Assembly (NCBI GenBank): GCA_025928155.1
Contig: JAICKC010000011.1
Coordinates: 1 to 52,748 of the forward strand
DNA from: Candidatus Saccharimonadota bacterium
Lineage (GTDB): Bacteria; Patescibacteriota; Saccharimonadia; Saccharimonadales; UBA4665
Length of the DNA stretch: 52,748 bases
Direction: 5' to 3'
Positions 31,954 to 41,224 of this stretch are shown one piece after another. The notes under the pieces were generated by a model. The model worked only from the letters and a program-made list of their open reading frames with translations. It did no database searches and was not told the origin of the DNA. The translations under genes and the position numbers were made by a program. Position 1 is the stretch's first letter, and each line of letters starts with the position of its first letter.

Positions 31954-33240
31954 TTAGAGATCGCTTGCCAAAATATCGACAAACACCTTGTACGTATCTT
32001 GCCACGTTACTGGTTTGTATTCCGCTTTGATGCGCGCTTCCAGTTTCTTGCGCTCCGCTATATTACATAAATCACGAATGGCTTCAACCATGCCATTTGA
32101 ATCGTATGGCGACACATAGCTTACTAAATCTCCGCCCGCTTCGGGCATTGAGGAAGTGTCGCTACTCACGCAACACTTGCCATGTTGGAGCGACTCGGCA
32201 ATTGTCAGACCCCAACCCTCACAGAATGCCGGAACCACCGCAAATAGACAGTTATCGTACAGCCACTCCAGTTCTTGGTCGGGTATTCCGCCGGTAAGCG
32301 TTATGCTCTCTTGTGCCTCCGGGTCTTTTGTAAGCAGCGTATATGTTTCCTCTGCCATCCACCCCTTGCGGCCAACGATCACAAGATGAGGCAGCATGAC
32401 GCCGCGGCGTTTAGCTTGTTTATACGCATAATAAAGCAGCTGGTAGTTCTTGCGTACCTCTATAGTGCTAACAGCTAGGATGAACTCATCGGGTAGGTTT
32501 ATCTGCGGACGCTTAGCAACCGACTTGGTACCTAAGTTTATATCACTGCCTAAGGGTACTACAGACACGCTAGGAAACTTTATTTTTCTTTCCTGAGCAA
32601 ACCACTCTATGTCTTTTTTTGTAGCCTCTGATACGGCTACTAGGCCGTCTGTATGGGGAAATATTTCCTCAAAGTATGACCCTATAATCTTATTAGCGTT
32701 AGGGCTGGCAAATGCTGGGTTCTTTATCGCCACCAAATCATGTACAAAATGTACGAACCTGAAGCCGGCCTCTGCCCTGGCATGTATAATCGCCGCTGCA
32801 AAATCCCGAAACTGCCAGTTCCCATCTACCACTACTACTACGTCGTCAGAATGGAATAAGCTGGTAGTGGCTGAGGCCATCTTGCGTCGTCTTGCCCGTT
32901 TGTATGTGCTTCGCGCGTTGCCATATAGGCCGCGCAAAGCCTTCTCATATCTGCTATTAACCGCGACTTCTTTTGCCGCAACCATACCATAGTGCTGTAG
33001 TATGGTCCGCGTACTTTTCCTTGCTACAGGACTTGTCTGCTGAGGTCCTGCAGGTACATTTACTTTTTTTTGGATATCAGCAAAATCGACCTCCTGGAAA
33101 CTGCCGCTCCTGAAAACAAAAAAATGCGCATCGGAGTTATCTTCGGCGAGCTTCTCCCCAAGGTTGTACACCACACGTTGAATACCGGTGAAGTTTCCCT
33201 TCCAGTCATACAAACCCGATACGTCATACCACACGCTCAT
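31954..33240 (-). CDS. Glycosyltransferase family 4
   Basis: This is a 428-residue GT4 enzyme. It opens with VWYDVSGLYDWKGNFTGIQR, a form typical of mannosyl/GT4 enzymes of Wzm/Wzt-exported O-antigens. FVHFVHDLVAIKNPAF and LVAVSEATKKDIEWFAQE are in the first domain. ILAVSTIEVRKNYQLLYYAY, ITLTGGIPDQELEWLYDNC and EGWGLTIAESLQHGKCCV are in the second. A 4-nt overlap with the upstream 755-residue gene places it last in a three-gene run with the FkbM gene. Donor and acceptor unknown; mannose is possible given manB and manC. Confidence 0.92.
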   Translation of the reverse strand: MSVWYDVSGLYDWKGNFTGIQRVVYNLGEKLAEDNSDAHFFVFRSGSFQEVDFADIQKKVNVPAGPQQTSPVARKSTRTILQHYGMVAAKEVAVNSRYEKALRGLYGNARSTYKRARRRKMASATTSLFHSDDVVVVVDGNWQFRDFAAAIIHARAEAGFRFVHFVHDLVAIKNPAFASPNANKIIGSYFEEIFPHTDGLVAVSEATKKDIEWFAQERKIKFPSVSVVPLGSDINLGTKSVAKRPQINLPDEFILAVSTIEVRKNYQLLYYAYKQAKRRGVMLPHLVIVGRKGWMAEETYTLLTKDPEAQESITLTGGIPDQELEWLYDNCLFAVVPAFCEGWGLTIAESLQHGKCCVSSDTSSMPEAGGDLVSYVSPYDSNGMVEAIRDLCNIAERKKLEARIKAEYKPVTWQDTYKVFVDILASDL

Positions 33241-35504
33241 TTGCTTTTCTCCATAACTTGCTGAAGGGTACGAGCATAGTTGCTGTAGTTATAGTTCTTT
33301 GATAAAAACTCCCTTGCGGCGTCACCTATTCTTCGTAACCTATCCGGATCCGAAACCAACTGTTCAATTGTTGCCACCATGTCGCTTTCTTTGCTAACTT
33401 TTACCACCGTGTCATCAGGCAACTCGCTAAACCAGCCCACATCACGGACTATAACTGCCGCACCGTAACGCATAGCCTCCAGCGTGCTCCTTGACGTTTC
33501 GCCGTGATAGTTTGGCCGGTAGTTCACCAGAATATCGGTCTGCCGCAACAAGTCCTGGAATTCCTTATCTGACAAATCTTTCATAAGCTGCACGTTGCTG
33601 CTCACGTTTTGCAGAAGGGGACTGTCGCCGAGTACCCCATACCCGAATATCTTGACCTGCAGATGCTGATTTTTGGCAATACTGGCAACCATGCTAATGC
33701 CTTTGTCTTCGGATATTATGCCCGCAAAACTTATGGTTGGCTTTTGTGACCTTTTCAGCTGCACCGCAGGGACACCGATTGGATGTACCGACCGGTTCAC
33801 GGCCGAACCTGGCAGTAGCTGTTTTATGGATTGCTCTGCATAGCCGGAGTGGCAGATAACGGCTCGTTGGTTTGACACCAGACTCACCAAGCAGTTGCTT
33901 TGCCGTGCGTCAAATAACTGGTCAAGCTTCGCTTCAAGCTGCCTGCGAGCGGGCGTGATAAACCCCTGGCGCTCCAGCCAATCAAAGATACCGTTCAGGT
34001 ATGTATCATGGACAATTGCATTTGCGGGAATGCGCAGCGCATTCAGTATGGTGTCTATATGGAACTCGCTGTTGCCGAGGTTATACAGGATGTAGTCGTA
34101 GCGCTTGGCGGCCTCGGCGTCAAATGTGCTCGCCGAATAGTAGTCAGCGGCATACTCCAGAATATTGGGCCGGGTTGGCTCAAAAACGGTGACTCCGTTC
34201 TCGGCGTAGTAGTCGATTTCAAAATACTGGCTCAGTTCGGCATGAACTTCTAGAGCGTATTTGCCGACCGCAGAGTATGAATCGGGCGCGGGACAAAATA
34301 TCGCCAGGCTTGGCCGCGTTCCAGCAGCCTTCTGGCGGTCAACTGCGCTGACAAACGCTTTTGCTGTTTTGTCCCAAGCGAAAGCTTCTATGGCCCGTGT
34401 GTAATCTGCGGCGTGCTGCTTTATGTACTGGCCCTTATCGAGTTTAAGCGCGTGCGCCAAAGTGTTCGCGATATCCGACACCGACAGCGGATCGAAAAAC
34501 AGCGGAGCCGTTTCACTGATCTCCGCAAAAACCGATATGTTTGAACAGGCGACAATAGCATCCCGCTCCAACGCTTCGAGCAGCGGCATGCCGAGCCCCT
34601 CGTAGAGCGGTGAAAAAAGTACCACTTTTGCCTCATCCAGTAGCCACAGAAACTCTTCGTCGTCAACGACTCCCGCAAAAACAATGTCAGGACAGAGCGC
34701 TAGCAATGTCTGTTTAGTACCTTCGCTAAAGCGGGAGGTTAGCACTAGTTTCAGACCACTTTTTAGGTCAGCGAAAGCCTGCACCGCGTTAGCGTTATTT
34801 TTTCTAAAGTCATCTCCGCTTGGCATAAAAACAAAACCTTTGCCTATATCCAACCCTTGAGGTTTACGCGGATTCAAATGTCTTCGTGAGGCGGCCGCGC
34901 CAAAAATAGTAACAATTCTGGACGGGTCTACCCCAAGGTAGATTATCAGGTCGTCGGCCGTAGTCTGCGAGTTAGCCACGATGGTGTCAGCTCTATAAAA
35001 CTCGTGAAAACGCTGGGCGTAATCTTTCCGCGGGGCAGATTCGTGATCGGCAAAATATTCCCGGTGGTACAGAAAGGGTATTAGGTCATGGAACAATAGT
35101 ATGTTACTGGTGCCGCTGCTTGGAAATACGGGATGGATCTCGCTACTAAATAGGGCGGGAATAAAGTAGGCGATACCGTCAACGTCTTTCACGTTATCGG
35201 CCAGCAGCTTATCGATATGCCTGCGATTCTCTACCGCGGAGTCCACGAACTGTTCATTATCTCCTCGGTGAAGCAACTCCGTCCGCAGAATGCTACCCCC
35301 GATCCCATCTATAATCGCCTTGTCTTCGGCAGCTAAGTCTGGCAGGCGGCTATTGATAACAAATGTCACCGCATCAATAGATGTGTCTTTGGTGTCAAGG
35401 TGCCTCATAAGCCCCGTCAGGAAAAGCCCCATGCCACGTTTCCGGTCACTCGTTTGCCACAGTTGAGCGTCTACTACTAGGCGTATTCTTTTCTTATCCG
35501 CCAC
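33237..35504 (-). CDS. Two-domain glycosyltransferase (two GT4 units fused)
   Basis: This is a 755-residue protein with two GT-B units. The first (about 1-390) has IRLVVDAQLWQTSDRKRGMG, LLFHDLIPFLYH, IVANSQTTADDLI, then FAGVVDDEEFLWLLDEAKV and EGLGMPLLEALERDAIVACS. The second (about 395-755) has PSLAIFCPAPDSYSAVGKYA, KPTISFAGIISEDKGISMVA and ETSRSTLEAMRYGAAVIVRD. The linker is short. Such fusions, as in mannan polymerases of ABC-exported O-antigens, add two different linkages in turn. It overlaps the next GT4 gene by 4 nt and follows the FkbM gene with an 11-nt overlap. A polymerase role is inferred. Confidence 0.88.
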   Translation of the reverse strand: MADKKRIRLVVDAQLWQTSDRKRGMGLFLTGLMRHLDTKDTSIDAVTFVINSRLPDLAAEDKAIIDGIGGSILRTELLHRGDNEQFVDSAVENRRHIDKLLADNVKDVDGIAYFIPALFSSEIHPVFPSSGTSNILLFHDLIPFLYHREYFADHESAPRKDYAQRFHEFYRADTIVANSQTTADDLIIYLGVDPSRIVTIFGAAASRRHLNPRKPQGLDIGKGFVFMPSGDDFRKNNANAVQAFADLKSGLKLVLTSRFSEGTKQTLLALCPDIVFAGVVDDEEFLWLLDEAKVVLFSPLYEGLGMPLLEALERDAIVACSNISVFAEISETAPLFFDPLSVSDIANTLAHALKLDKGQYIKQHAADYTRAIEAFAWDKTAKAFVSAVDRQKAAGTRPSLAIFCPAPDSYSAVGKYALEVHAELSQYFEIDYYAENGVTVFEPTRPNILEYAADYYSASTFDAEAAKRYDYILYNLGNSEFHIDTILNALRIPANAIVHDTYLNGIFDWLERQGFITPARRQLEAKLDQLFDARQSNCLVSLVSNQRAVICHSGYAEQSIKQLLPGSAVNRSVHPIGVPAVQLKRSQKPTISFAGIISEDKGISMVASIAKNQHLQVKIFGYGVLGDSPLLQNVSSNVQLMKDLSDKEFQDLLRQTDILVNYRPNYHGETSRSTLEAMRYGAAVIVRDVGWFSELPDDTVVKVSKESDMVATIEQLVSDPDRLRRIGDAAREFLSKNYNYSNYARTLQQVMEKSK

Positions 35505-36564
35505 GTTTGACCCTCTTTGCGGTTCTTAAGCCCGTATTAAAAGTGCCCGCAGCTACCTTCCATACGATTGGCTTTAGCCTGTCTTTGGCAGTCGTTTGCT
35601 GCTTGCGTATATTGCGTACATCAACTTTGTGGATTTCAGCCAGGAAGCCTTCTTTGCTCTGTGGTTGCCCTTCCAGCATGGTATCAACAGTAGCATCTTT
35701 TTGGTAGGTGAGGTGACTGGTCACATATACGCCTTTGGCGCGTTTATTAAGCCTTGTCTGGGTTTCTATGGCCAGACGCTTAGCCAGGAATCGAACGTCG
35801 CGTTGCTGCCGATGCAACTGGGCAATCTCCGCTTCTTTGTCGGCGATTATTTTTTCTAATGGAGCTACTGTCTCTACATATGCGGGGTAATAAACTGGAT
35901 TGCCCGCAAAGACAGTATCCGGGTAGTTGAAGTAGTCCTTTCGGTGCAGCGATTCCTGAGCTAGGTAATAGTTGTTGACACCGTCAAAGAATACCTCTTC
36001 GTACTTATTGTCCTTTAGGACATTTCGCCAGTCCTTCTGGATATGGTTTGCCTCTATGCATATCAGCTCCGGCCGAGGAGACTTCCAGTCGTAGCCGCTT
36101 ATAACCTCATACTCATACCCTTCGACGTCAATTTTTATAAAGTGAATGTGAGCTGGCTTTATCTCGTCAACCACCTGACGTAATGTCTTGACCTGAACGT
36201 CGTATGACTGCGCTTTCTCTGTAGGGAATGGATGCTCTTCTTTTTGATAGTACTTCTGCATGGACGCGTCGAATGTCGATAAGCCATCTCCCTCAGGGTA
36301 CTCTGTGAACTTCAGCGTGCCCGCCTTGCTGCTAATACCGATCTGTAGGTTAGTATCTCTCGGCCGTAACCTACTTAGGTTGTCGACGTGCCGTTTAATG
36401 GGGTCGATGTTTACGCCGTGCCACCCGTCGTCGTACAGAAGCTTCGTGACCGAATCTACGATTGGGTCGTTCGCCCCGACGTCTATGTAAAATCCGTTTT
36501 TAACATTAGGGAAGAAGGCCTTGATAAACAGGTCTTCTTTGTTTTGCGCATAGTAGAACCTCAT
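35494..36564 (-). CDS. FkbM-family methyltransferase with helical C-terminal extension
   Basis: This is a 356-residue protein. The first 240 residues match FkbM methyltransferases: FYAQNKEDLFI, GFYIDVGANDPIVDSVTKLL as the SAM site, VNIDPIKRH and HFIKIDVEGYEYEVI, the hallmark IDVEG motif. The remaining 115 residues are charged and likely helical (VAPLEKIIADKEAEIAQLHR, a short coiled coil) ending in a basic tail (LRTAKRVKRGG). Such enzymes O-methylate sugars. In ABC-exported O-antigens terminal methylation stops growth and is sensed by Wzt and a coiled-coil partner; this layout beside wzt recalls that logic. TATAAT lies 8 nt before the ATG. Confidence 0.88.
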   Translation of the reverse strand: MRFYYAQNKEDLFIKAFFPNVKNGFYIDVGANDPIVDSVTKLLYDDGWHGVNIDPIKRHVDNLSRLRPRDTNLQIGISSKAGTLKFTEYPEGDGLSTFDASMQKYYQKEEHPFPTEKAQSYDVQVKTLRQVVDEIKPAHIHFIKIDVEGYEYEVISGYDWKSPRPELICIEANHIQKDWRNVLKDNKYEEVFFDGVNNYYLAQESLHRKDYFNYPDTVFAGNPVYYPAYVETVAPLEKIIADKEAEIAQLHRQQRDVRFLAKRLAIETQTRLNKRAKGVYVTSHLTYQKDATVDTMLEGQPQSKEGFLAEIHKVDVRNIRKQQTTAKDRLKPIVWKVAAGTFNTGLRTAKRVKRGG

Positions 36565-36572
36565 TTAAGACC

Positions 36573-36578
36573 ATTATA
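36573..36578 (-). promoter_or_regulatory. -10 box 8 nt before the FkbM gene
   Basis: TATAAT on the minus strand lies 8 nt before the ATG at 36564, within the 37-bp gap after the wzt stop. It lets the FkbM-GT4 genes be transcribed apart from wzm-wzt. Confidence 0.5.
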
Positions 36579-36601
36579 TAGTTTGATGCTCAGCTATAAA
36601 A

Positions 36602-37810
36602 CTATGCCTTGATGTCAAATTTAAAATCCGGAGCTACGATGTACGGCGTTTTCGTTGTCTTTATCACCTTGAACTTTATGGCTGCGTTCCATTCATCCAG
36701 GGACTCGTCGTTGTACGTAACCGCGGCCATACCGATTTCATAGTTACCGTTACTAAAGATATTTGGCACCCTCCAGGTAAAAACGTACTCAGATCCGGAC
36801 TCAAGGCTGAGCGGCTTTTCATGCAGCAATTGCGTATTGGTGCCTATGATCGCTCTCCCTGTGTCATCCGATATGCGAAACCCTAGGATGAGCCCCTCTA
36901 TTGCAGCGTCCGCTTTGACCTTCGCCCCAAATTCAATAAACTTTGTCCTCTCATCCATAACCTGAGCACTCAGAAAGGGCCCTGCAAGTAACCCAACCCT
37001 CGTGCCCCAACGGTCCGCATCACCGAGTTCTTGACGAGCCTCTTTTGCCGCCTCGCCAATAGATTCTTCGAGAAATAGCTTGGCATATTTTTCCGCGATA
37101 TCATCCGCGTTGCCGGCGTTGACGAGCCTGCTGTTATCGATAAGCACCGCTCGGTCACAAAACTGACGGACCGCATCCATATCGTGACTCACGAATATGA
37201 CCGTCGTACCGTTCTTCTTTAGTTTTCTAAAATATTCTAGGCATTTACGCTGAAAAGAGGCGTCTCCCACCGCGAGCACTTCGTCGATGATAAGAATCTC
37301 GGCCTCCGCGCGAATTGCCATAGAAAACGCCAGGCGCACTTGCATACCTGACGAATAATTCTTGAGTTTCTGGTCCATAAACCTTTCGAGCTCGGCGAAC
37401 TCAACGATAGCATCATACATAGCGCTGACCTCCTTTTCAGAGAAGCCAAGCATAGCCCCATTCAGATAGACGTTTTCGCGGCCGGTAAGTTCGGGGTTAA
37501 AGCCAACTCCAAGCTCAATAAAGGGCACAAGCCTACCGCTGGTGTACACCGTGCCCTTGGTGGGCTGGTAGATGCCGGCCAATATCTTCAGGAGCGTACT
37601 TTTACCACTACCATTACGTCCAACGATGCCGAAAAACTCACCCTTTTTGATCTCGAAGCTAATGTCGCGTAGGGCGTGCTGCATCTCCTTGGTCCGGTTG
37701 AGGTTAAATACGCCAAGGAACGCGCTTTTGACGCTCGTTACCTTCTCGTGAGGCAACACAAAGTCTTTACTGACGTGTTCTACCCTGACAACAGCTTGGC
37801 CGGTTTCCAT
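36602..37810 (-). CDS. wzt: ABC transporter ATP-binding protein with C-terminal glycan-binding-like domain (Wzt)
   Basis: This is a 402-residue ATPase. Walker A is GRNGSGKST, the signature YSSGMQVRLAFSMA, Walker B ILIIDEVLAVGD, and the H-loop VIFVSHDMD. The final 150 residues (from about 250) form an extra beta-rich domain with LILGFRISDDTGRAIIGTNT and FTWRVPNIFSNGNYEIGMA, matching the Wzt C-terminal domain that recognises the glycan end in O9a-type systems. It exports lipid-linked polysaccharide with Wzm. The ATG at 37810 has GGAG 10 nt upstream; a GTG at 37816 overlapping the wzm stop is also possible. Confidence 0.92.
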   Translation of the reverse strand: METGQAVVRVEHVSKDFVLPHEKVTSVKSAFLGVFNLNRTKEMQHALRDISFEIKKGEFFGIVGRNGSGKSTLLKILAGIYQPTKGTVYTSGRLVPFIELGVGFNPELTGRENVYLNGAMLGFSEKEVSAMYDAIVEFAELERFMDQKLKNYSSGMQVRLAFSMAIRAEAEILIIDEVLAVGDASFQRKCLEYFRKLKKNGTTVIFVSHDMDAVRQFCDRAVLIDNSRLVNAGNADDIAEKYAKLFLEESIGEAAKEARQELGDADRWGTRVGLLAGPFLSAQVMDERTKFIEFGAKVKADAAIEGLILGFRISDDTGRAIIGTNTQLLHEKPLSLESGSEYVFTWRVPNIFSNGNYEIGMAAVTYNDESLDEWNAAIKFKVIKTTKTPYIVAPDFKFDIKA

Positions 37811-37812
37811 CG

Positions 37813-38619
37813 TCACACGTTCTCCGCAAAGTTCTTGGACTGCGCCCTAAAGTAGTAGCCGCCCGCAACAGCAAGAACCAAGGTAAGACCGATTGGCATA
37901 AACCATATCCATTTATCACCGCCGTACACTTGCGCAATGGTCGTCGCCTGCGGCGTTACGAGGGCATGGCGTGCATCTTGGATAATTTGGGCAAGTGGAC
38001 TCAATATGAGTAGCTTAGCGAACCTATGCGGCAGCTGTGAGACTAAGTAGAAAATTGGCGTCAAGTAGAAGCCCGCTTGCACGAGAATGTCCCAAATATA
38101 TGCGACATCGCGTAGGCGTACAAACAGTGTGCTGAGCATAAAGGCTGCCGCGAGCGACACGACAAACAGTTCGACAATGAGCGGGATGATGAGCAGGGCG
38201 CTGGCCGTAACAGGCACGTGATTTATAATCATAAATATTGCGATAACTACAAAATTAAATAGCAGGTTAATGAGCGCACCGATGGAACCAGAGACTACGA
38301 TGACGTATTTCGGAAAACTTATTTTACGAAGCAGCTCGCCCTTGTCCACTATAGACCTCACGCTACCCGTAGTTACTTCGGTGAAGTAATTCCAGAGGAC
38401 AATCCCCAGCAGCAGATATACTGCAGGATGCGGCACGCCATTGCTTACTTTAAGAAAGCGTACAAAGACAAAAAACAAAATAGTAAACATGAATAACGGC
38501 CGCAAGAGCGACCATAGATAGCCAAGTGCCGAGCCCTGGTAACGAAGTTTAAAATCTGTCTTGACTAGCTGACGAAGCAATATGACCGAATATCGGTACC
38601 GTTGAGCAATGCGTTTCAC
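37813..38619 (-). CDS. wzm: ABC-2 type polysaccharide export permease (Wzm)
   Basis: This is a 268-residue permease with six helices, starting with the family block LVKTDFKLRYQGSALGYLWSLLRPLFMF. The centre has LLGIVLWNYFTEVTTGSVRSIVD and KISFPKYVIVVSGSIGALIN. The last part has LSPLAQIIQDARHAL. It pairs with Wzt to export a complete glycan. The start is GTG with TATAAT 9 nt upstream. Together with the WaaL-like ligase this suggests export then attachment outside the membrane. Confidence 0.92.
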   Translation of the reverse strand: MKRIAQRYRYSVILLRQLVKTDFKLRYQGSALGYLWSLLRPLFMFTILFFVFVRFLKVSNGVPHPAVYLLLGIVLWNYFTEVTTGSVRSIVDKGELLRKISFPKYVIVVSGSIGALINLLFNFVVIAIFMIINHVPVTASALLIIPLIVELFVVSLAAAFMLSTLFVRLRDVAYIWDILVQAGFYLTPIFYLVSQLPHRFAKLLILSPLAQIIQDARHALVTPQATTIAQVYGGDKWIWFMPIGLTLVLAVAGGYYFRAQSKNFAENV

Positions 38620-38628
38620 GTTACGGTT

Positions 38629-38634
38629 ATTATA
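38629..38634 (-). promoter_or_regulatory. -10 box of the wzm-wzt operon
   Basis: TATAAT on the minus strand, 9 nt before the GTG start of wzm. A leader of no more than about 3 nt is expected. Confidence 0.5.
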
Positions 38635-38725
38635 CCATCTGAGGTTCAGCGAGTATTTCTTACACCGACAGGGGTTTTCAGAGCTTGCAGCGAAACCCAG
38701 GCGTCACAAACGCTGACGCATACGG

Positions 38726-38731
38726 TATCAT
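38726..38731 (+). promoter_or_regulatory. -10 box 6 nt before a GT4 gene
   Basis: TATCAT lies 6 nt before the ATG at 38738; no Shine-Dalgarno in between. Same pattern as at 26847. Confidence 0.5.
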
Positions 38732-38737
38732 GTACCT

Positions 38738-39838
38738 ATGAAAATCGTTATAGACGCCCGGGAATCCGGTACCAGTACCGGCCGCTACACCGATAAAATG
38801 ATCGAGCATATGCACCAACTTGGCACCAAGCACGAAGTTGTCCTGCTTGCCAAGGCGCACCGCAGAAAATACCTGCGCGAGATTGCGCCGTCGTTCCAGC
38901 TGGTTATCACGCCGTTTAGAGAGTTCAGCTTTGGCGAGCAGGTTGGCTTCAAAAAGCAAATTGAAGGATTACGCGCCGACCTCGTGCATTTTCCCATGGT
39001 ACAGCAGCCGGTCCGGTATCGCGGCCGCGTAGTCACGACTATGCAGGATCTGACCACTATCCGCTTCCGCAACCCCGCCAAGAATCCGATGGTATATTGG
39101 ATAAAGCAACAGATCTACAAATGGGTTAACCAGCGCGCGGCACACAAGTCAGTAGCCATTATTACCCCCACGCAATTCGTGAAAGACGATATTGTCGCCT
39201 ACACACACATCAAGCCCGAAAAAGTCACGGTGACACTTGAATCGGCTGACCCTATTATCGACAAGCCCGAGCCTGTACTAGATCTCGCGGGCCAACAGTA
39301 CATTATGTACACTGGCCGGCCTACGCCGCATAAGAACCTTGGCCGGCTTATCGAGGCGTTCGCCCTCATGCAGAGCACACGGCCGGAGCTCCACCTCGTA
39401 CTGGTCGGCAAAAAGGATGCCAACTATCAGCGGCACGAAGCAAAAGTAAAATCCAGCCACATACCGAACGTTATTTTTACCGACTTTGTGCCGGATGCCC
39501 AGCTCCGCTGGTTGTACGAACACTGCACCGCTTACGTTTTCCCCTCCTTAAGTGAAGGCTTCGGCCTGCCCGGCTTGGAAGCCCAAATCCACGGCGCTCC
39601 GGTGGTCAGCAGCAACGCCACGTGTCTGCCTGAGGTGTACGGTGATTCGGTGGCATACTTTGACCCACTAAGCATAGAGGATATGGCTGCCAAAATCGGC
39701 GAAGTCGTCGACGACCCCATTATTCGCGACGACCTGAAAGAAAAGGGTAAGCAGAACGTAGCAAAATACTCCTGGACGCACATGGCCGAGCAGACCCTAG
39801 CCGTATATGAAAAAGCACTGGCTAATCGGCGGGCTTGA
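38738..39838 (+). CDS. Glycosyltransferase family 4
   Basis: This is a 366-residue GT4 enzyme. It opens with MKIVIDARESGTSTGRYTDK. The first domain also has TTMQDLTTIRF. The donor domain has IMYTGRPTPHKNLGRLIEAF, IFTDFVPDAQLRWLYEHC and SLSEGFGLPGLEAQIHGAPV. The last is the E-x7-E region of the GT4 mannosyltransferase type (EGFGLP.LEA). It is divergent to wzm and its 3' end overlaps the convergent khpB gene by 17 nt, so the two transcripts are antisense there. Probably acts on the same exported glycan. Confidence 0.92.
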   Translation: MKIVIDARESGTSTGRYTDKMIEHMHQLGTKHEVVLLAKAHRRKYLREIAPSFQLVITPFREFSFGEQVGFKKQIEGLRADLVHFPMVQQPVRYRGRVVTTMQDLTTIRFRNPAKNPMVYWIKQQIYKWVNQRAAHKSVAIITPTQFVKDDIVAYTHIKPEKVTVTLESADPIIDKPEPVLDLAGQQYIMYTGRPTPHKNLGRLIEAFALMQSTRPELHLVLVGKKDANYQRHEAKVKSSHIPNVIFTDFVPDAQLRWLYEHCTAYVFPSLSEGFGLPGLEAQIHGAPVVSSNATCLPEVYGDSVAYFDPLSIEDMAAKIGEVVDDPIIRDDLKEKGKQNVAKYSWTHMAEQTLAVYEKALANRRA

Positions 39839-40277
39839 GTACAATATGCCGATCATGGCCTTCGCCCACCGACTCGCTGTTTAAGCCCGCGTCGGCTGCT
39901 ACTCGGTGTACCACGCGCCTGTCTGCCGCGTTCATCGGTCGCACATCGTACGGTTCGCCGCTCTCTTGTACCTGTTTGACCCATTCCTCAGCAGTCTTAG
40001 CGAGACGGTCGGCCCGTTGGCGCTTATATTCGGCTACGTCTACGTTCACGCGCGTTACGGTATAGCCCTGATTCTTGAGAGCATTACTCACCATAAACTG
40101 CAGGGCACGCATGGTTTCACCGCGCTGGCCGATCAGAAAGCCATTTAAGTGCGTACTCGGGATATTCAGCTCGATGACCTCACCGTCTTCACTTGTCGCA
40201 TAGATGTCGGTGTTGAGTCCGAAAAATGACAGTAAGTCTTCTAGATACTTCTTGGCATACAAGATTGAATCTTCCAT
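39822..40277 (-). CDS. khpB: KhpB/Jag RNA-binding protein (KH and R3H domains)
   Basis: This is a 151-residue protein with a KH domain (about 30-85, FLIGQRGETMRALQFMVSNA) and an R3H domain (about 85-150, RADRLAKTAEEWVKQ, then PMNAADRRVVHRVAAD). The N-terminal Jag domain of longer homologues is reduced to about 25 residues. It binds RNA and, in Firmicutes, affects cell size and envelope synthesis. The start overlaps the yidC stop by one base (TAATG), the classical yidC-jag order. The 3' end overlaps the convergent GT4 gene by 17 nt. Confidence 0.93.
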   Translation of the reverse strand: MEDSILYAKKYLEDLLSFFGLNTDIYATSEDGEVIELNIPSTHLNGFLIGQRGETMRALQFMVSNALKNQGYTVTRVNVDVAEYKRQRADRLAKTAEEWVKQVQESGEPYDVRPMNAADRRVVHRVAADAGLNSESVGEGHDRHIVLKPAD

Positions 40278-41218
40278 TATTTCCTCTTCCGCTTAGCGGA
40301 TTTTTTCTTGGAGGATTTTTTGGCGATAGGTTTGGGTGTGCGTGCAGGTTCGGAAACCACTTCAGCTTCAACGATTTTTGATACGTCTTTACGGGGCTTA
40401 GAATCGGCCAGCTTTTCCATGTCGGCTTCGTCCTCGCGCAGGGCAATGGCTTGCTGGATATAAGCCACCACACCGCCGGTGAACCAATAGAGGCTAAGGG
40501 CTGCCGGCAAATTCACCGTAAATACAAATACCATGAAGGGGATGAGGTACTGTGTGCTACGGCTAACCGCTGCATTGACCTCAGACTGGTCGGCCTTTTG
40601 GCCGTCACCGGCCGATTTGAGGATATCCCTTAAGCGACGAGCATTTTTATCGGTCGGCATGAGCTGACGGCTGGTCAGGAACTGTACCACGGCGCTACCG
40701 ATAACCAGCAGGAGAGCCGGGATATAAACCGGGCCGAATGCCGCCCGCTTGAGATTTATGACCCCAAACAGAGTTTCGTCGAAGTCGCCGATGTTATGCG
40801 CCAGATGCTGCATCCAGCTTAGGTGCTGCAAGCCTGGGTAGGCAAAGTTAACAATATTGCTTGGGTTGTCGATAACCCGGCGCAGGCCGCTATAGAGGCC
40901 GATAAGCACCACGAGCTGAATAATAAGCGTCGGCAGCGTGCCGAGCGGATTGATACCGCGCTCTTTGTAGAGCTCCATCATGAGCTGCTGTTCTTTTTGG
41001 CGGTCACCCTTGGACTCTTTCTTGATACGCCGGAGTTCAGGCTGGAGTCCGCGCATAACCCTCGTCTGAGCCAGCTGGCGCTTCACGAGCGGCCACATGA
41101 GCAAGCGAACGATGACCGTAAAGATAATAAGCGCTAGACCGAAGTTGTGGCCCGGCAGAACCGCGTAAACAAGCACCAACAGGTTAAATATGGGTTGGAC
41201 AATCAGGTCTGTGAACAT
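40277..41218 (-). CDS. yidC: Membrane protein insertase YidC
   Basis: This is a 313-residue YidC/Oxa1 insertase of Gram-positive length without the large periplasmic domain. FGLALIIFTVIVRLLMWPLV carries the conserved Arg of the hydrophilic groove. Next is the cytoplasmic hairpin LQPELRRIKKESKGDRQKEQ and YKERGINPLGTLPTLIIQL. The C-terminus is strongly basic (KKSSKKKSAKRKRK), as in versions that bind ribosomes. The start at 41218 (MFTDLIV) is chosen because TATACA lies 6 nt upstream and the longer N-terminus is unlike the family. No yidD gene lies between rnpA and yidC. Confidence 0.94.
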   Translation of the reverse strand: MFTDLIVQPIFNLLVLVYAVLPGHNFGLALIIFTVIVRLLMWPLVKRQLAQTRVMRGLQPELRRIKKESKGDRQKEQQLMMELYKERGINPLGTLPTLIIQLVVLIGLYSGLRRVIDNPSNIVNFAYPGLQHLSWMQHLAHNIGDFDETLFGVINLKRAAFGPVYIPALLLVIGSAVVQFLTSRQLMPTDKNARRLRDILKSAGDGQKADQSEVNAAVSRSTQYLIPFMVFVFTVNLPAALSLYWFTGGVVAYIQQAIALREDEADMEKLADSKPRKDVSKIVEAEVVSEPARTPKPIAKKSSKKKSAKRKRK

Positions 41219-41224
41219 AAAGCG

